Translations under genes and position numbers: made by a program
The notes under the pieces: model-generated
Database searches by the model: none
What the model saw: the letters and a program-made list of their open reading frames with translations, nothing else
Told to the model about the DNA's origin: nothing
Part shown: positions 30,634-38,990 of the stretch, piece after piece
Layout: every line of letters starts with the position of its first letter
Position numbering within the stretch: the stretch's first letter is position 1
Assembly: GCF_000419605.1 (NCBI RefSeq)
Contig: NZ_ATTI01000001.1
Coordinates: 252,001-316,000, forward strand
DNA: 64,000 bases
Direction: 5' to 3'
Source of the DNA: Sphingomonas phyllosphaerae 5.2
GTDB taxonomy: Bacteria; Pseudomonadota; Alphaproteobacteria; Sphingomonadales; Sphingomonadaceae

Positions 30634-31737
30634 TCAGTCGCTCAGGACGTGATGCGCAAGGCGGGCGCGGCGGCGGCGCCGGATCTGGGTGAATGCCGAC
30701 TGCACCGGCTGTTCGAACCAGCGATAGGAAAGGCAGCCGAGGGCGACCGCAAGCACGGTCAACGCCGTGTCGATGGTCCACGCGGGCAGCGGCAGAATCC
30801 GATGGGGTTTGTAGGACATGTAGGTCAGCATCACGTGCGCCAGGTAGATGCTGTACGACGCCGCGCCGAAGAACTCGCCCCAGCGCGCCACAGGTCCTTC
30901 CTTCACCGGATAATAGGCGGCGGCGACCAGCAGCGCCATCGCCGCGAGCATCCGGACGAGTACCTCCGCCATGTTGTGACCGGAGACCACGACGGCGACG
31001 ACGAGGGCGACGACCATGATGGCCGCGTGCGGGAGCGATCCGGGCGCGACGATGCGGATCGTCGTGCCGGCCTTCCACCAGGCGCCGAACGCCGCCCCCA
31101 TGAGGAACATCAGGATCAACGGGTCTGCGACCATGTACGCCAGGTTGACCCAGCCAAGCCGGTCCGGCGTCGGGAAGAACAGCCGCGCAACGACGAGCGG
31201 CAGGGCGATCGCGACGATCAGGGCGAGGAGCAGCCGACGCGGCGGAACGATCGCCAGGCAGAGCGCGAAGACGAGGTAGAAGTACATCTCGTACACCAGC
31301 GTCCATGCCTGCGGAATGAGCATCCGGTAGTGCGTCTCGTCAGGCAGGCCCGGCATCAGCAGGATATTCTTGATAAGCAACGACGGTACCGCGTCCCTGA
31401 GAACGAAGTCGAGATATCCGGTGCCAGCCATCCGCGCCGCGACGGCGGTCAGCAACAGCATGGCCAGCCAGAAGAGATAGGTGGGATAGATGCGCTCGAC
31501 GCGGCGCAGCAGGAAGTCGCCGGATCGGTGCCGCTTGCTCCCGCCCTCCCGCAGGGTGAGGATCATGAGCATGCCACTGATGGCGAAGAAGACGTGGACG
31601 CCGATTTCTGCCAGCGGATAGATCTGGAACAGCCATCGTATGCCGCCACCGACGGGTGCGTCCGAGCAGACGTGGTTCGCCACCACGGCGATCGCCGCCG
31701 CCGCGCGTACCATCTGGACAGACGCAATTTTTCCCAT
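30634..31737 (-). CDS. Acyltransferase 3 family protein
   Basis: A 367-residue polytopic membrane acyltransferase. MVRAAAAIAVVANHV carries the family Arg and catalytic His, FFAISGMLMILTLREG follows, then RRVERIYPTYLFWLA and QAWTLVYEMYFYLV. ATG 31737 is preceded by GGAG, while longer frames upstream run through antisense tRNA sequence and are artefacts. It would O-acetylate a surface glycan or lipid. No adjacent glycan genes. Confidence 0.87.
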   Translation of the reverse strand: MGKIASVQMVRAAAAIAVVANHVCSDAPVGGGIRWLFQIYPLAEIGVHVFFAISGMLMILTLREGGSKRHRSGDFLLRRVERIYPTYLFWLAMLLLTAVAARMAGTGYLDFVLRDAVPSLLIKNILLMPGLPDETHYRMLIPQAWTLVYEMYFYLVFALCLAIVPPRRLLLALIVAIALPLVVARLFFPTPDRLGWVNLAYMVADPLILMFLMGAAFGAWWKAGTTIRIVAPGSLPHAAIMVVALVVAVVVSGHNMAEVLVRMLAAMALLVAAAYYPVKEGPVARWGEFFGAASYSIYLAHVMLTYMSYKPHRILPLPAWTIDTALTVLAVALGCLSYRWFEQPVQSAFTQIRRRRRARLAHHVLSD

Positions 31738-31926
31738 GATTCTCCGGACATCGGCTCCTGGGGCCACATCACCGCCGGGGGCAATCTTCCTGCCGACGCC
31801 GGTGAAAGGCCGCGCACCGGGTTGGCAAAATGGCCTGCGGCGGGAGTCGAGCCTGGCGATCGCAGCACCGGCCCGCCCAGGGAGTGGCCCGGCTTGCGAC
31901 CGCATCGGGTCGGCGCGCCGCATATC

Positions 31927-31965
31927 AAAAAAGCCCCGGAAGTCCAAGGACATCCAGGGCTTTTT
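31927..31965 (-). terminator. Rho-independent terminator of tRNA-Val
   Basis: On the minus strand the sequence aaaagccctgga ... tccggggcttttt forms a long hairpin followed by a T-run, starting a few bases after the tRNA CCA end. Confidence 0.8.
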
Positions 31966-31968
31966 AGA

Positions 31969-32043
31969 TGGTGGGCGTGGCAAGGATTGAACTTGCGACC
32001 CCTGCGATGTCAACACAGTGCTCTACCACTGAGCTACACGCCC
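31969..32043 (-). tRNA. tRNA-Val (GAC)
   Basis: The minus strand reads gggcgtg (acceptor), D-arm gctc-agtggta-gagc, anticodon arm ctgtg-ttGACat-cgcag, T-arm gcaag-ttcaatc-cttgc and acceptor cacgccc, then A and encoded CCA. Anticodon GAC decodes GUC/GUU valine. Confidence 0.95.
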
Positions 32044-32117
32044 TCCGTAGGGTGGCGCCTCTAACCGGTGGGCCCGGACGGCGCAAGCGCGTTTTTACGC
32101 TTTTCTTCGGGACGCGC

Positions 32118-32495
32118 TCAAATGAGCTCGTTGGCGGTGCCGGTTTCGAACAGGCGATCGACCTCCAGCACCAGATCGCGCAGGTGGAACGGCTTCGACA
32201 GGACACGCGCCTGCGGCATCGCGTTGCCGGCCTTGAGCGTCACCGCGGCAAAACCGGTGATGAACATCACGCGCATTCCCGGCGCGATCTCCTGCGCCTT
32301 CTGCGCCAGTTCGATCCCGTCCATCTCTGGCATGACGATGTCGGTCAGCAACAGATCGAAGCGTTCCGCCTCGAGCAGCGGCAGCGCGGCAGTGCCGCGA
32401 TCGACCGAAGTGACGTGATATCCCGATCGCTCCAGCGCGCGGGCGAGGTATTCGCGCATCACGGCATCGTCTTCGGCCAGCAGAATCCGTATCAT
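32118..32495 (-). CDS. cpdR: CpdR-type single-domain response regulator
   Basis: A 125-residue receiver domain without an output domain. Acidic pocket AEDD, phospho-acceptor Asp52 (LLTDIVMPEMDG), Thr in FITGFAAV and Lys in VLSKPFHLRDLV are all present. The TDIVMPEMDGIELA and KPFHLRDLV stretches are characteristic of CpdR. In Caulobacter, unphosphorylated CpdR helps ClpXP degrade cell-cycle proteins; phosphorylation by the CckA-ChpT relay blocks this. ATG 32495 was chosen by the family N-terminus; GTG 32504 is possible. Confidence 0.9.
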   Translation of the reverse strand: MIRILLAEDDAVMREYLARALERSGYHVTSVDRGTAALPLLEAERFDLLLTDIVMPEMDGIELAQKAQEIAPGMRVMFITGFAAVTLKAGNAMPQARVLSKPFHLRDLVLEVDRLFETGTANELI

Positions 32496-32627
32496 CGCGA
32501 TCACCAAACTCCCGTTCGACCCTTATATGCGCGAGGCGCGTTGATTTTTCCACCAGCGGAGATGGTGAACGCGCCGGGTACGACGACACGTTGCGATGGT
32601 GCGCCAGCTTCCATAGGGTGTCCCGGA

Positions 32628-33491
32628 ATGACGCGCTCTTTCCGCATGATCGGCGACCCTGAGCCGGAAAGCCCGGTGGTGCTGTCGGTGCCGCATGCGG
32701 GTCGCGACTATCCGCCGGAATTGCGCATGGCGTTGCGCGCGCCGCTGGCCAGCCTGGCGGCGCTCGAGGACCGGCACGTCGATGCGATCGCGCTGGCGGC
32801 GCGCGGGCGCGAGACGCTGCTGCTCCAGACCCGGCCGCGGGCGTGGATCGATCTGAACCGCGCCGAACACGAGCGCGATCCGCTGCTGGACGATGGCGCG
32901 TGCCGGGCGAGCGCCGCCTCGGCGAAGGTGCGGGCCGGCATTGGGCTGGTGCCGCGGCGAACCGCGGCGGCGGGCGAGCTGTGGCGATGTCGGCTGAGCG
33001 CACAGGAGGTGGAGGCGCGGATCGCGGCCGATCATCGCCCCTATCACGACACGCTGGCGGGAGTACTGGCGGCGGCGCGCGCGCGATTCGGCTGCGCGGT
33101 GCTGCTGGACGTGCACTCGATGCCGCCGATCGCGGGCGGGCGGGCGCGGCTGGTGATCGGTGACCGTTTCGGGCGGGCGGCGGCGGGCCGCTTCGTGGCG
33201 CGTATCGAGGAGGCGCTGGGACGCGCCGGCCTGCACCACGCGCTGAACACGCCCTATGCCGGCGGGCATATACTGGAGCGGCACGCCGCGCCGCACAACG
33301 GCGTGCATGCGATCCAGCTGGAGATCGACCGCGCGCTGTATCTCGACCGAAGGCTCGACCAGCCCGGCGCGGGGGCGGTGGCCGTGGTGCGGTTGCTGCG
33401 TGAGGTGATCGATACGCTGACCGAGCAGGCGCTGGCTGACGGCGCGGTGGCACCACCACTCGCATCCCCGCTGGCCGACGCCGCGGAATGA
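32628..33491 (+). CDS. N-formylglutamate amidohydrolase family protein
   Basis: A 287-residue zinc hydrolase of the HutG/FGase family: SVPHAGRDYPPEL near the N-terminus (metal His), LEDRHVDAIA, DLNRAEHERD, LLDVHSMPP (metal/catalytic region) and HNGVHAIQLEIDRALY. It splits formylglutamate or a related N-acyl substrate, and there are no hut genes beside it. Its TGA abuts the 3' end of the antisense small RNA described next. Confidence 0.9.
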   Translation: MTRSFRMIGDPEPESPVVLSVPHAGRDYPPELRMALRAPLASLAALEDRHVDAIALAARGRETLLLQTRPRAWIDLNRAEHERDPLLDDGACRASAASAKVRAGIGLVPRRTAAAGELWRCRLSAQEVEARIAADHRPYHDTLAGVLAAARARFGCAVLLDVHSMPPIAGGRARLVIGDRFGRAAAGRFVARIEEALGRAGLHHALNTPYAGGHILERHAAPHNGVHAIQLEIDRALYLDRRLDQPGAGAVAVVRLLREVIDTLTEQALADGAVAPPLASPLADAAE

Positions 33492-33593
33492 AAAAAACCA
33501 CCGGGTGCGTGCACCCGGTGGCCTAGGTTCAGGGAGGAGACACGCCGAAGCGTGTCATACGGGCTCGCGAAAGGGGGGACACGAGCGCCGTAC
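33491..33593 (-). ncRNA. Putative trans-acting small RNA with anti-SD loop
   Basis: A roughly 100-nt transcript predicted on the minus strand. A promoter lies at 33600-33627. The RNA contains a gacacgc-ttcg-gcgtgtc hairpin, then the unpaired stretch ctcctccctgaa (complementary to Shine-Dalgarno), and ends in an 11-bp stem (ccaccgggtgc / gcacccggtgg) with seven U residues. Anti-SD loops before a terminator are typical of alphaproteobacterial Hfq-linked sRNAs such as the suhB/mmgR type; membership in a known family is not established here. Confidence 0.6.
33498..33521 (-). terminator. Intrinsic terminator of the putative sRNA
   Basis: A perfect 11-bp stem with a 2-base plus-strand spacer between arms (gt), followed on the minus strand by a seven-T tract at 33497-33491. 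The tract sits on the minus side only, so it does not serve the plus-strand amidohydrolase. Confidence 0.75.
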
Positions 33594-33599
33594 CCCCAT

Positions 33600-33627
33600 A
33601 ACTTAGGAAAACCGTTTTTGGTTGCAA
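33600..33627 (-). promoter_or_regulatory. Candidate promoter of the putative sRNA
   Basis: On the minus strand TTGCAA (33627-33622) and TAAGTT (33605-33600) are spaced by 16 bases, with a likely start near 33593. This is the only sigma70-like pair seen in the gap. Confidence 0.5.
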
Positions 33628-33768
33628 GGGCCCGGCTGTAAAAGGTTGGCCCGATGCGGCGAGGTGAGTGGAGCGGTGCGCGGTGCGACATAGCGAATTT
33701 GCGCTATGTATCTGGCGTAGCGCGATACTTCGCAGGTTTGTCCTTGTGCGGGGCAGGCGACGAGCGGA

Positions 33769-34317
33769 TCAGCGCATGCCGCGAGGAAGCATGCGCAGCA
33801 GGACCGAATCCCGGAGGATAAGGTGATGGCGCAGCGCTGCGGCGATGTGCAGGACGACCAGCGCCAGCATCAGCCAGCCGAGCAGCTCGTGCGCTTCGTG
33901 CCCCGCGCCGGCGGTGGCGCCGGAGACGGGAAGGTAGGGCAGATCGGCAAGGCCGAACCATGTCAGCGGTCGGCGACCCTCCGGCCCCGACACCATCGCC
34001 CAGCCCGACAGCGGCATCACCAGCAACAACGCGTAGAGCGCCCAGTGCGTGGCGTGCGCGATGCCGCGTTCCCACGCCGGGGTGAAGGCGGGTAGTGGCG
34101 GCGGACGGTGCATGACGCGCCACGTGACGCGGAGCGCCGTGAGGGCGAAGACGGTGATACCGATCGCCTTGTGTCCTGGCATCCACGCCCGAAGCGCCGG
34201 GATGGCGTCATGGCCGATCCCGACGATCAGGTTGACGATCACGAGCAGGGCGATCGTCCAGTGGAAGGCGATGGCCACCCCGGAGTAACGCTGCGTCACA
34301 TGCAGGCGGGTGGCCAT
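33769..34317 (-). CDS. Cytochrome b561 family protein
   Basis: A 182-residue four-TM di-haem cytochrome b. Haem-ligand histidines are in AIAFHWTIALL, WMPGHKAIG, HEAHELLGWL and VVLHIAAALRHH. B561-type proteins move electrons across the inner membrane from ubiquinol to a periplasmic acceptor. No partner gene is adjacent. ATG 34317 or GTG 34320 can start it. Confidence 0.88.
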   Translation of the reverse strand: MATRLHVTQRYSGVAIAFHWTIALLVIVNLIVGIGHDAIPALRAWMPGHKAIGITVFALTALRVTWRVMHRPPPLPAFTPAWERGIAHATHWALYALLLVMPLSGWAMVSGPEGRRPLTWFGLADLPYLPVSGATAGAGHEAHELLGWLMLALVVLHIAAALRHHLILRDSVLLRMLPRGMR

Positions 34318-34342
34318 CACGATTCCCCGGGCTGGGCCGGGA

Positions 34343-35110
34343 TCAGGCGTTGAGCTGCGGCTGCGGCATCTTGCCGAGCTTCACCTGCCGCGCAAAGATA
34401 TCCCGCATCAGCGCCAGCGAGAACAGGTGCGCGTACAGCAGCGGCAGCATGCCCGACTGCGAGATCTTGCGCAGCTGGTCGCCGCGCAGCTCCGACAGCT
34501 TCTTCTCGTCGATCATCTGGAAGCCACGGTACACGAACGGCTGCTCGACGCCGTCCTGCTGGATGGTAACCTCGCCCTCCATCAGCAGGTCCAGCTCCTT
34601 GACCTCCTTCATGAACTGGCTGGTGCGCGCGGCCGCCTGTTCGAAGTTCTCGTTGAACTTGAGGATGTTCTGCGTCAGCTCCGACGGCTGGCCATCGGTG
34701 AACAGCGCATCGCCCTCATCGAAGGCGCCGATCGTCGGCGACGACGGGTCGAAGCACAGCGACAGCTCGTCGGCATCGGGGCGCAGCCGCGCCAGCATGT
34801 ACGGGTAGCGGCGCACATAGGCGGGCACGTACACGTTCTCGTCGATCAGCCGGCCTTCGTCCGACATGAACACGTTCACGCCCTCGTTCAGGCCCATCAG
34901 CGCGATGGGGATCGCATCCTCGCCGGAGGAGAAGACGATCGGCATGTGCCGCTGGATCAGCGGGAATTCCTCGACCGTGACGGGGATCGCGTGCTGCCCG
35001 ACCAGGAACGGCGCGGTGTCGGACGACTTGACCTTGTAGTTCGCGTGAACCTCGCTCGAAAGCGGTTCGAGGCCATTGTAGAAAAGCGGAAGTTGCGGCG
35101 CGCTGGCCAT
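34343..35110 (-). CDS. SapC family protein
   Basis: A 255-residue cytosolic protein matching the SapC family (S-layer/antimicrobial resistance-associated name, true role unknown). It opens LFYNGLEPLSSEVHANYKV, then FPLIQRHMPIVFSS, VYVPAYVRRYPYMLA and LFTDGQPSELTQNIL. Widespread in sphingomonads and caulobacters. A single gene with no close partner. Confidence 0.85.
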   Translation of the reverse strand: MASAPQLPLFYNGLEPLSSEVHANYKVKSSDTAPFLVGQHAIPVTVEEFPLIQRHMPIVFSSGEDAIPIALMGLNEGVNVFMSDEGRLIDENVYVPAYVRRYPYMLARLRPDADELSLCFDPSSPTIGAFDEGDALFTDGQPSELTQNILKFNENFEQAAARTSQFMKEVKELDLLMEGEVTIQQDGVEQPFVYRGFQMIDEKKLSELRGDQLRKISQSGMLPLLYAHLFSLALMRDIFARQVKLGKMPQPQLNA

Positions 35111-35193
35111 GGGTATCTCCAGAACGGACGGTGTCGTGTTCGATGGCGCGCGGGGGCGTCGCGTCCTGCCGCCCCCCCGGACAGCCGCAGGTG

Positions 35194-36654
35194 CTATTGC
35201 GTGGGGGCGTCCGGCGCAAGCGTGACGAGCTTGCCGGGGTTGAACAGCTCGTCGGGATCAAACGCGCGCTTGATCGCGCGCAGCGCCCAGACACGCGCGG
35301 GCGGGCCGAGCCGTTCGAGTTCGTGGCGCTTCATCTGGCCGATGCCGTGCTCGGCGGAGATCGATCCGCCGGCCGCGACGACGAGGTCGTGCACGAAGGC
35401 GGAGACGGTCGGCACCTGTTCGGCATACCACAATGCCGGATCGGTGCCGGGCGCGGCGCGGACGTGGAAATGGACGTTCCCGTCGCCGAGATGCCCGAAC
35501 CCAGAGGCGCGGGTGCCGGGGAAGCGCGCGTCGCAGGCGGCGGCCGCCTCGACCATGAAGCGCGGCATCGCCTCGACGGGGACCGAGATGTCGTGCTGCG
35601 CGGCGGGACCTGTGGCGCGCTCGGCATCGGAGATTGATTCGCGGATGCGCCAGAACGCCGCGGCTTGCGCCTCGCTGGCGGCGAGCGTGGCATCGGCGGC
35701 GACCTCATCGGCGAGCGCGGTGGCAAGGACGCGCTCGACCAGCGTGGCAGAATCCGCGCCGGGTACCTCGTCCGTCACCTCGAGCAGGACATGCCACGGG
35801 TGGTCGCCGGCAAGCGGTGCGCGGGTGCCTGGAATGTGCGCCAGCACCGCCGCGAGCGACTCGGCGGGGAGCAGCTCGAAGCTCTCCAATGCGGGTGTGG
35901 CGTGCTGGAAACGGCGCAACAGCGTCAACGCGGCATCCGGCGAGCCGAGTCCGACCCAGGCGACGCAGCGCGCCGCGACGGCGGGCACGAGCCGCAGCGT
36001 CGCGGCGGTGACGATGCCCAGCGTGCCCTCCGCGCCGATCAGCAGCTGGTCGAGGTCGTAGCCACGATTGTCCTTCTTCAGCGCAGAGAGACCGTCGTAC
36101 AGCGATCCATCGGGGAGCACCGCCTCCACGCCGGCGACGAGCGCGCGCATCGTGCCGAAGCGCAGCACCTGCGTGCCGCCCGCGTTGGTGGACACGAGCC
36201 CGCCGACCGTCGCCACGCCTTTCGCGCCGAGCGACAGCGGGAAGCGGCGGCCGTGCGCCAGCGCGGCGGTATGGAGGTCGGCGAGGATCACGCCGGCCTC
36301 GGCGACCGCCAGCCCGGCGGCGGGATCGAGATGGCGGAGGCGGTTCAGGCGGCGCAGCGACAGGATCGCGGCACGGCCGTCGGCGGGCGGGGTCGCGCCG
36401 CCGACCATCGAGCTGTTGCCGCCCTGCGGCACCAGCGGCACGCGCTCGGCGCGCGCCGCGGCGACGATCGCCTGTACCTCCGCGACGGTCGCGGGCGCGA
36501 GCAGCAGCGTCGCGGCGCCGTGGAAGCGGCGGCGCCAGTCGGTGAGCGCCGGCGCGATCACGTCCGGATCGGTGACGAGCGCCTTGGCCGGGAGCGCGGC
36601 GGCGAGCCGGGCGGCGAGGCGCGCGACGGCGGGATGGTGATCGGGAGCGGTCAT
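35194..36654 (-). CDS. FAD-binding oxidoreductase (D-lactate/2-hydroxyacid dehydrogenase type)
   Basis: A 486-residue VAO/PCMH-fold flavoenzyme. The FAD domain is VPLVPQGGNSSMVGGATP and VSTNAGGTQVLRFG, and LIGAEGTLGIVTAATL follows. The C-terminal FAD-oxidase domain has GFGHLGDGNVHFHV and ISAEHGIGQMKRHEL, typical of D-2-hydroxyglutarate or D-lactate dehydrogenases (GlcD-like). ATG 36654 chosen. It shares a roughly 80-base divergent promoter gap with the next gene. Confidence 0.88.
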   Translation of the reverse strand: MTAPDHHPAVARLAARLAAALPAKALVTDPDVIAPALTDWRRRFHGAATLLLAPATVAEVQAIVAAARAERVPLVPQGGNSSMVGGATPPADGRAAILSLRRLNRLRHLDPAAGLAVAEAGVILADLHTAALAHGRRFPLSLGAKGVATVGGLVSTNAGGTQVLRFGTMRALVAGVEAVLPDGSLYDGLSALKKDNRGYDLDQLLIGAEGTLGIVTAATLRLVPAVAARCVAWVGLGSPDAALTLLRRFQHATPALESFELLPAESLAAVLAHIPGTRAPLAGDHPWHVLLEVTDEVPGADSATLVERVLATALADEVAADATLAASEAQAAAFWRIRESISDAERATGPAAQHDISVPVEAMPRFMVEAAAACDARFPGTRASGFGHLGDGNVHFHVRAAPGTDPALWYAEQVPTVSAFVHDLVVAAGGSISAEHGIGQMKRHELERLGPPARVWALRAIKRAFDPDELFNPGKLVTLAPDAPTQ

Positions 36655-36736
36655 GGCGATTTCTCTTGGCTGGACCGCGATGTGCGTCCAATTCATGGCG
36701 TGTTCAACCGTTGATGGGCAGTGCTCAGCCCCTGAC

Positions 36737-37207
36737 ATGACCTTGCGCGCTTTGCCTGTCCTGCTGCTTGCATTGGCGGCGCCACTCGTGTTGTCGGCAA
36801 GCCCGCCGCAGCTGGACGGCGTCGAATATGCGCAGCTGACGATCCACGAACGGCTCATCATCCGCGTGCCCCGTGTCTCGCCCGCACCGGTGCGCGGCCG
36901 GGCGCCCGCAAAGCCGACCGTGCGCTGGGACGAGAAAAAAGGGCCGGAATGCGTGGCGATGGCGGCGCTGACCGGCGCGTCCGTAGAGCGCGAGGGGGAG
37001 GTCGACCTGGTCGTCGGCGGGACGCGGCGGTTGCGCGCGAAGCTGGACGACGATTGCCCGACGCTGGATTTCTACCGCGGCTTCTACCTGAAGCCGACCG
37101 CCGACGGGCAGCTGTGCGCGCGGCGCGACGGCATCCGCTCGCGATCGGGCGCCTATTGCGCGGTGACGCGGTTCCGCACGCTGGTGCCGCGCAAGGTCGG
37201 GAAATAG
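36737..37207 (+). CDS. Exported hypothetical protein
   Basis: 156 residues with a clear signal peptide (MTLRALPVLLLALAAPLVLSA). The mature part has conserved-looking WDEKKGPECVAM, DDDCPTLDFYRGFYL and DGQLCARRDGIRSRSGAYC, with four cysteines that may form two disulphides. No function is known to me. Start ATG 36737 begins the signal peptide; the longer frame is discarded. Confidence 0.72.
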   Translation: MTLRALPVLLLALAAPLVLSASPPQLDGVEYAQLTIHERLIIRVPRVSPAPVRGRAPAKPTVRWDEKKGPECVAMAALTGASVEREGEVDLVVGGTRRLRAKLDDDCPTLDFYRGFYLKPTADGQLCARRDGIRSRSGAYCAVTRFRTLVPRKVGK

Positions 37208-37319
37208 CCCCGAAAGGGCGCGCCAGGGCGCAAATTCCTTGACTTTGCGCAACGGATCGGGAAGCGCGGGGGGTGATGGGAACCGCCACGCCGCGCCGCC
37301 CGACAGCCCGGACATCCGC

Positions 37320-38990
37320 ATGAGCTTCGCCGACCTCGGCCTTTCTGACGAACTACTCCGCGCCGTCGGGGACACCGGCTATACCGAGCCGACCCCGATC
37401 CAGGCGAGCGCGATCCCGCCGGTGCTGATGATGCGCGACATCATCGGCGTCGCACAGACGGGCACGGGCAAGACCGCCAGTTTCGTGCTGCCGATGATCG
37501 ACATCCTGGCGCAGGGCCGCAGCCGCGCGCGCATGCCGCGCAGCCTGATTCTGGAGCCGACCCGCGAACTGGCCGCGCAGGTGGCCGAGAACTTCGAGAT
37601 CTACGGCAAGTACCACAAGCTATCGATGGCGCTGCTGATCGGCGGCGTGCAGATGGGCGATCAGGTGAAGGCGCTGGAAAAGGGCGTCGACGTGCTGATC
37701 GCGACGCCGGGCCGGCTGATGGACCTGTTCGGGCGCGGCAAGATCCTGCTGACCGGTTGCTCGATGCTGGTGATCGACGAGGCGGACCGGATGCTCGACA
37801 TGGGATTCATCCCCGACATCGAGGAAATCTGCACCAAGTTGCCCGCGCAACGCCAGACGCTGCTGTTCTCCGCGACGATGCCCGCGCCGATCAAGAAGCT
37901 CGCCGACCGCTTCCTGACCAATCCCAAGACGATCGAGGTCGCGCGCCCCGCCACCACCAACACCAACATCACGCAGTGGGTGGTGCCGGTGAAGGGGGCG
38001 TCGTTCGAGAAGCGCAAGATGCTGCGCACGCTGCTGGCGCGCGAGGACGTGCGCAACGCGATCGTCTTCTGCAACCGCAAGACCACCGTGCGCGAGCTGA
38101 ACAAGAGCCTGAAGGAACACGGCATCTCCAGTGGCGAGATCCATGGCGACATGGACCAGCCGGCGCGGGTGGCGGAACTGGAGAAGTTCAAGCGCGGCGA
38201 GGTCGACATCCTGGTCGCCAGCGACGTCGCGGCGCGCGGGCTGGACGTGAAGGGCGTGAGCCACGTCTTCAACTATGACGCACCATGGCATCCCGACGAT
38301 TACGTCCACCGCATCGGGCGTACCGGACGCGGCGGGGCGACCGGCATCGCCTATACGTTCGTCGGACCTGACGACGTCGAGAACATCGAGAATATCGAGA
38401 AACTGACCGGGCAGAAAATCCCGCGGATCGACGCGCTGCCCGAGCCGGTGGCGGACGAGGTGGCGCCGCCGCCGCGCGAGCGGGCGCGGCGTGGCGAAGC
38501 GCGCGGCGAGAAGCGGCGCGAGCGCGGCGCGGAAGCGCCGGTTCGCGACGAGGCGCCGGCATCGCCGCCGCGCCGTGCGCGTGCCGAGCGTGTGGCGGAC
38601 GAACAGCCGCGGCGTGAGCGTGCGGAGCGTGTGGCGGACGAACAGCCGCGGCGTGAGCGTGCGGAGCGTGTGGCGGACGAACAGCCGCGGCGTGAGCGGG
38701 CGGAGCGTGTGGCGGACGAGCAGCCGCGTCGCGAGCGGGCGGAGCGGGTGGCGGACGAGCAGCCGCGTCGCGAGCGGGCGGAGCGGGTGGCCGAGGAACA
38801 GCCGCGGCGTGAGCGGGTCGAGCGGGGGGGTGAGGAGCAGCCACGGCGTGAGCGGACCCGTCGGCCGCGTGAGGACGCGCCGGTGCGGGACGCGATGCGC
38901 GCGGATGCTCCGGCGCCCGTGGCCATGGTTGACGACGGTAGCTGGAACGGGCCGATCCCGGACTTCCTGAAGGTGCGGCTGACCGCGTGA
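37320..38990 (+). CDS. DEAD/DEAH-box RNA helicase (RhlE-like) with repeat tail
   Basis: 556 residues. The helicase core (1-380) has Q motif TEPTPIQASAI, motif I AQTGTGKT, Ia PTREL, II DEAD (VIDEADRMLDMGF), III SAT, V ARGLD and VI HRIGRTGR, as in RhlE proteins that unwind RNA in ribosome assembly or cold adaptation. The tail is Arg/Glu-rich and includes about seven copies of a 13-residue repeat (RRERAERVADEQP) from residue 420 to 510. It ends FLKVRL. The tail probably binds RNA. Confidence 0.92.
   Translation: MSFADLGLSDELLRAVGDTGYTEPTPIQASAIPPVLMMRDIIGVAQTGTGKTASFVLPMIDILAQGRSRARMPRSLILEPTRELAAQVAENFEIYGKYHKLSMALLIGGVQMGDQVKALEKGVDVLIATPGRLMDLFGRGKILLTGCSMLVIDEADRMLDMGFIPDIEEICTKLPAQRQTLLFSATMPAPIKKLADRFLTNPKTIEVARPATTNTNITQWVVPVKGASFEKRKMLRTLLAREDVRNAIVFCNRKTTVRELNKSLKEHGISSGEIHGDMDQPARVAELEKFKRGEVDILVASDVAARGLDVKGVSHVFNYDAPWHPDDYVHRIGRTGRGGATGIAYTFVGPDDVENIENIEKLTGQKIPRIDALPEPVADEVAPPPRERARRGEARGEKRRERGAEAPVRDEAPASPPRRARAERVADEQPRRERAERVADEQPRRERAERVADEQPRRERAERVADEQPRRERAERVADEQPRRERAERVAEEQPRRERVERGGEEQPRRERTRRPREDAPVRDAMRADAPAPVAMVDDGSWNGPIPDFLKVRLTA
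38580..38850 (+). repeat. 39-bp tandem repeat in the helicase gene
   Basis: About seven units of a 39-bp sequence (cgtgagcgtgcggagcgt, then gtggcggacgaacagccgcg) encode RRERAERVADEQP. The first copies are almost identical, later ones drift (VAEEQP, GGEEQP). Being a multiple of three, changes in copy number would keep the frame. Confidence 0.85.

Noticed and set aside
30649..32064. Long plus-strand frame ending NLRPLRCQHSALPLSYTPS
   Set aside because: Runs antisense through the acyltransferase and tRNA-Val; the ending is the usual antisense-tRNA artefact.
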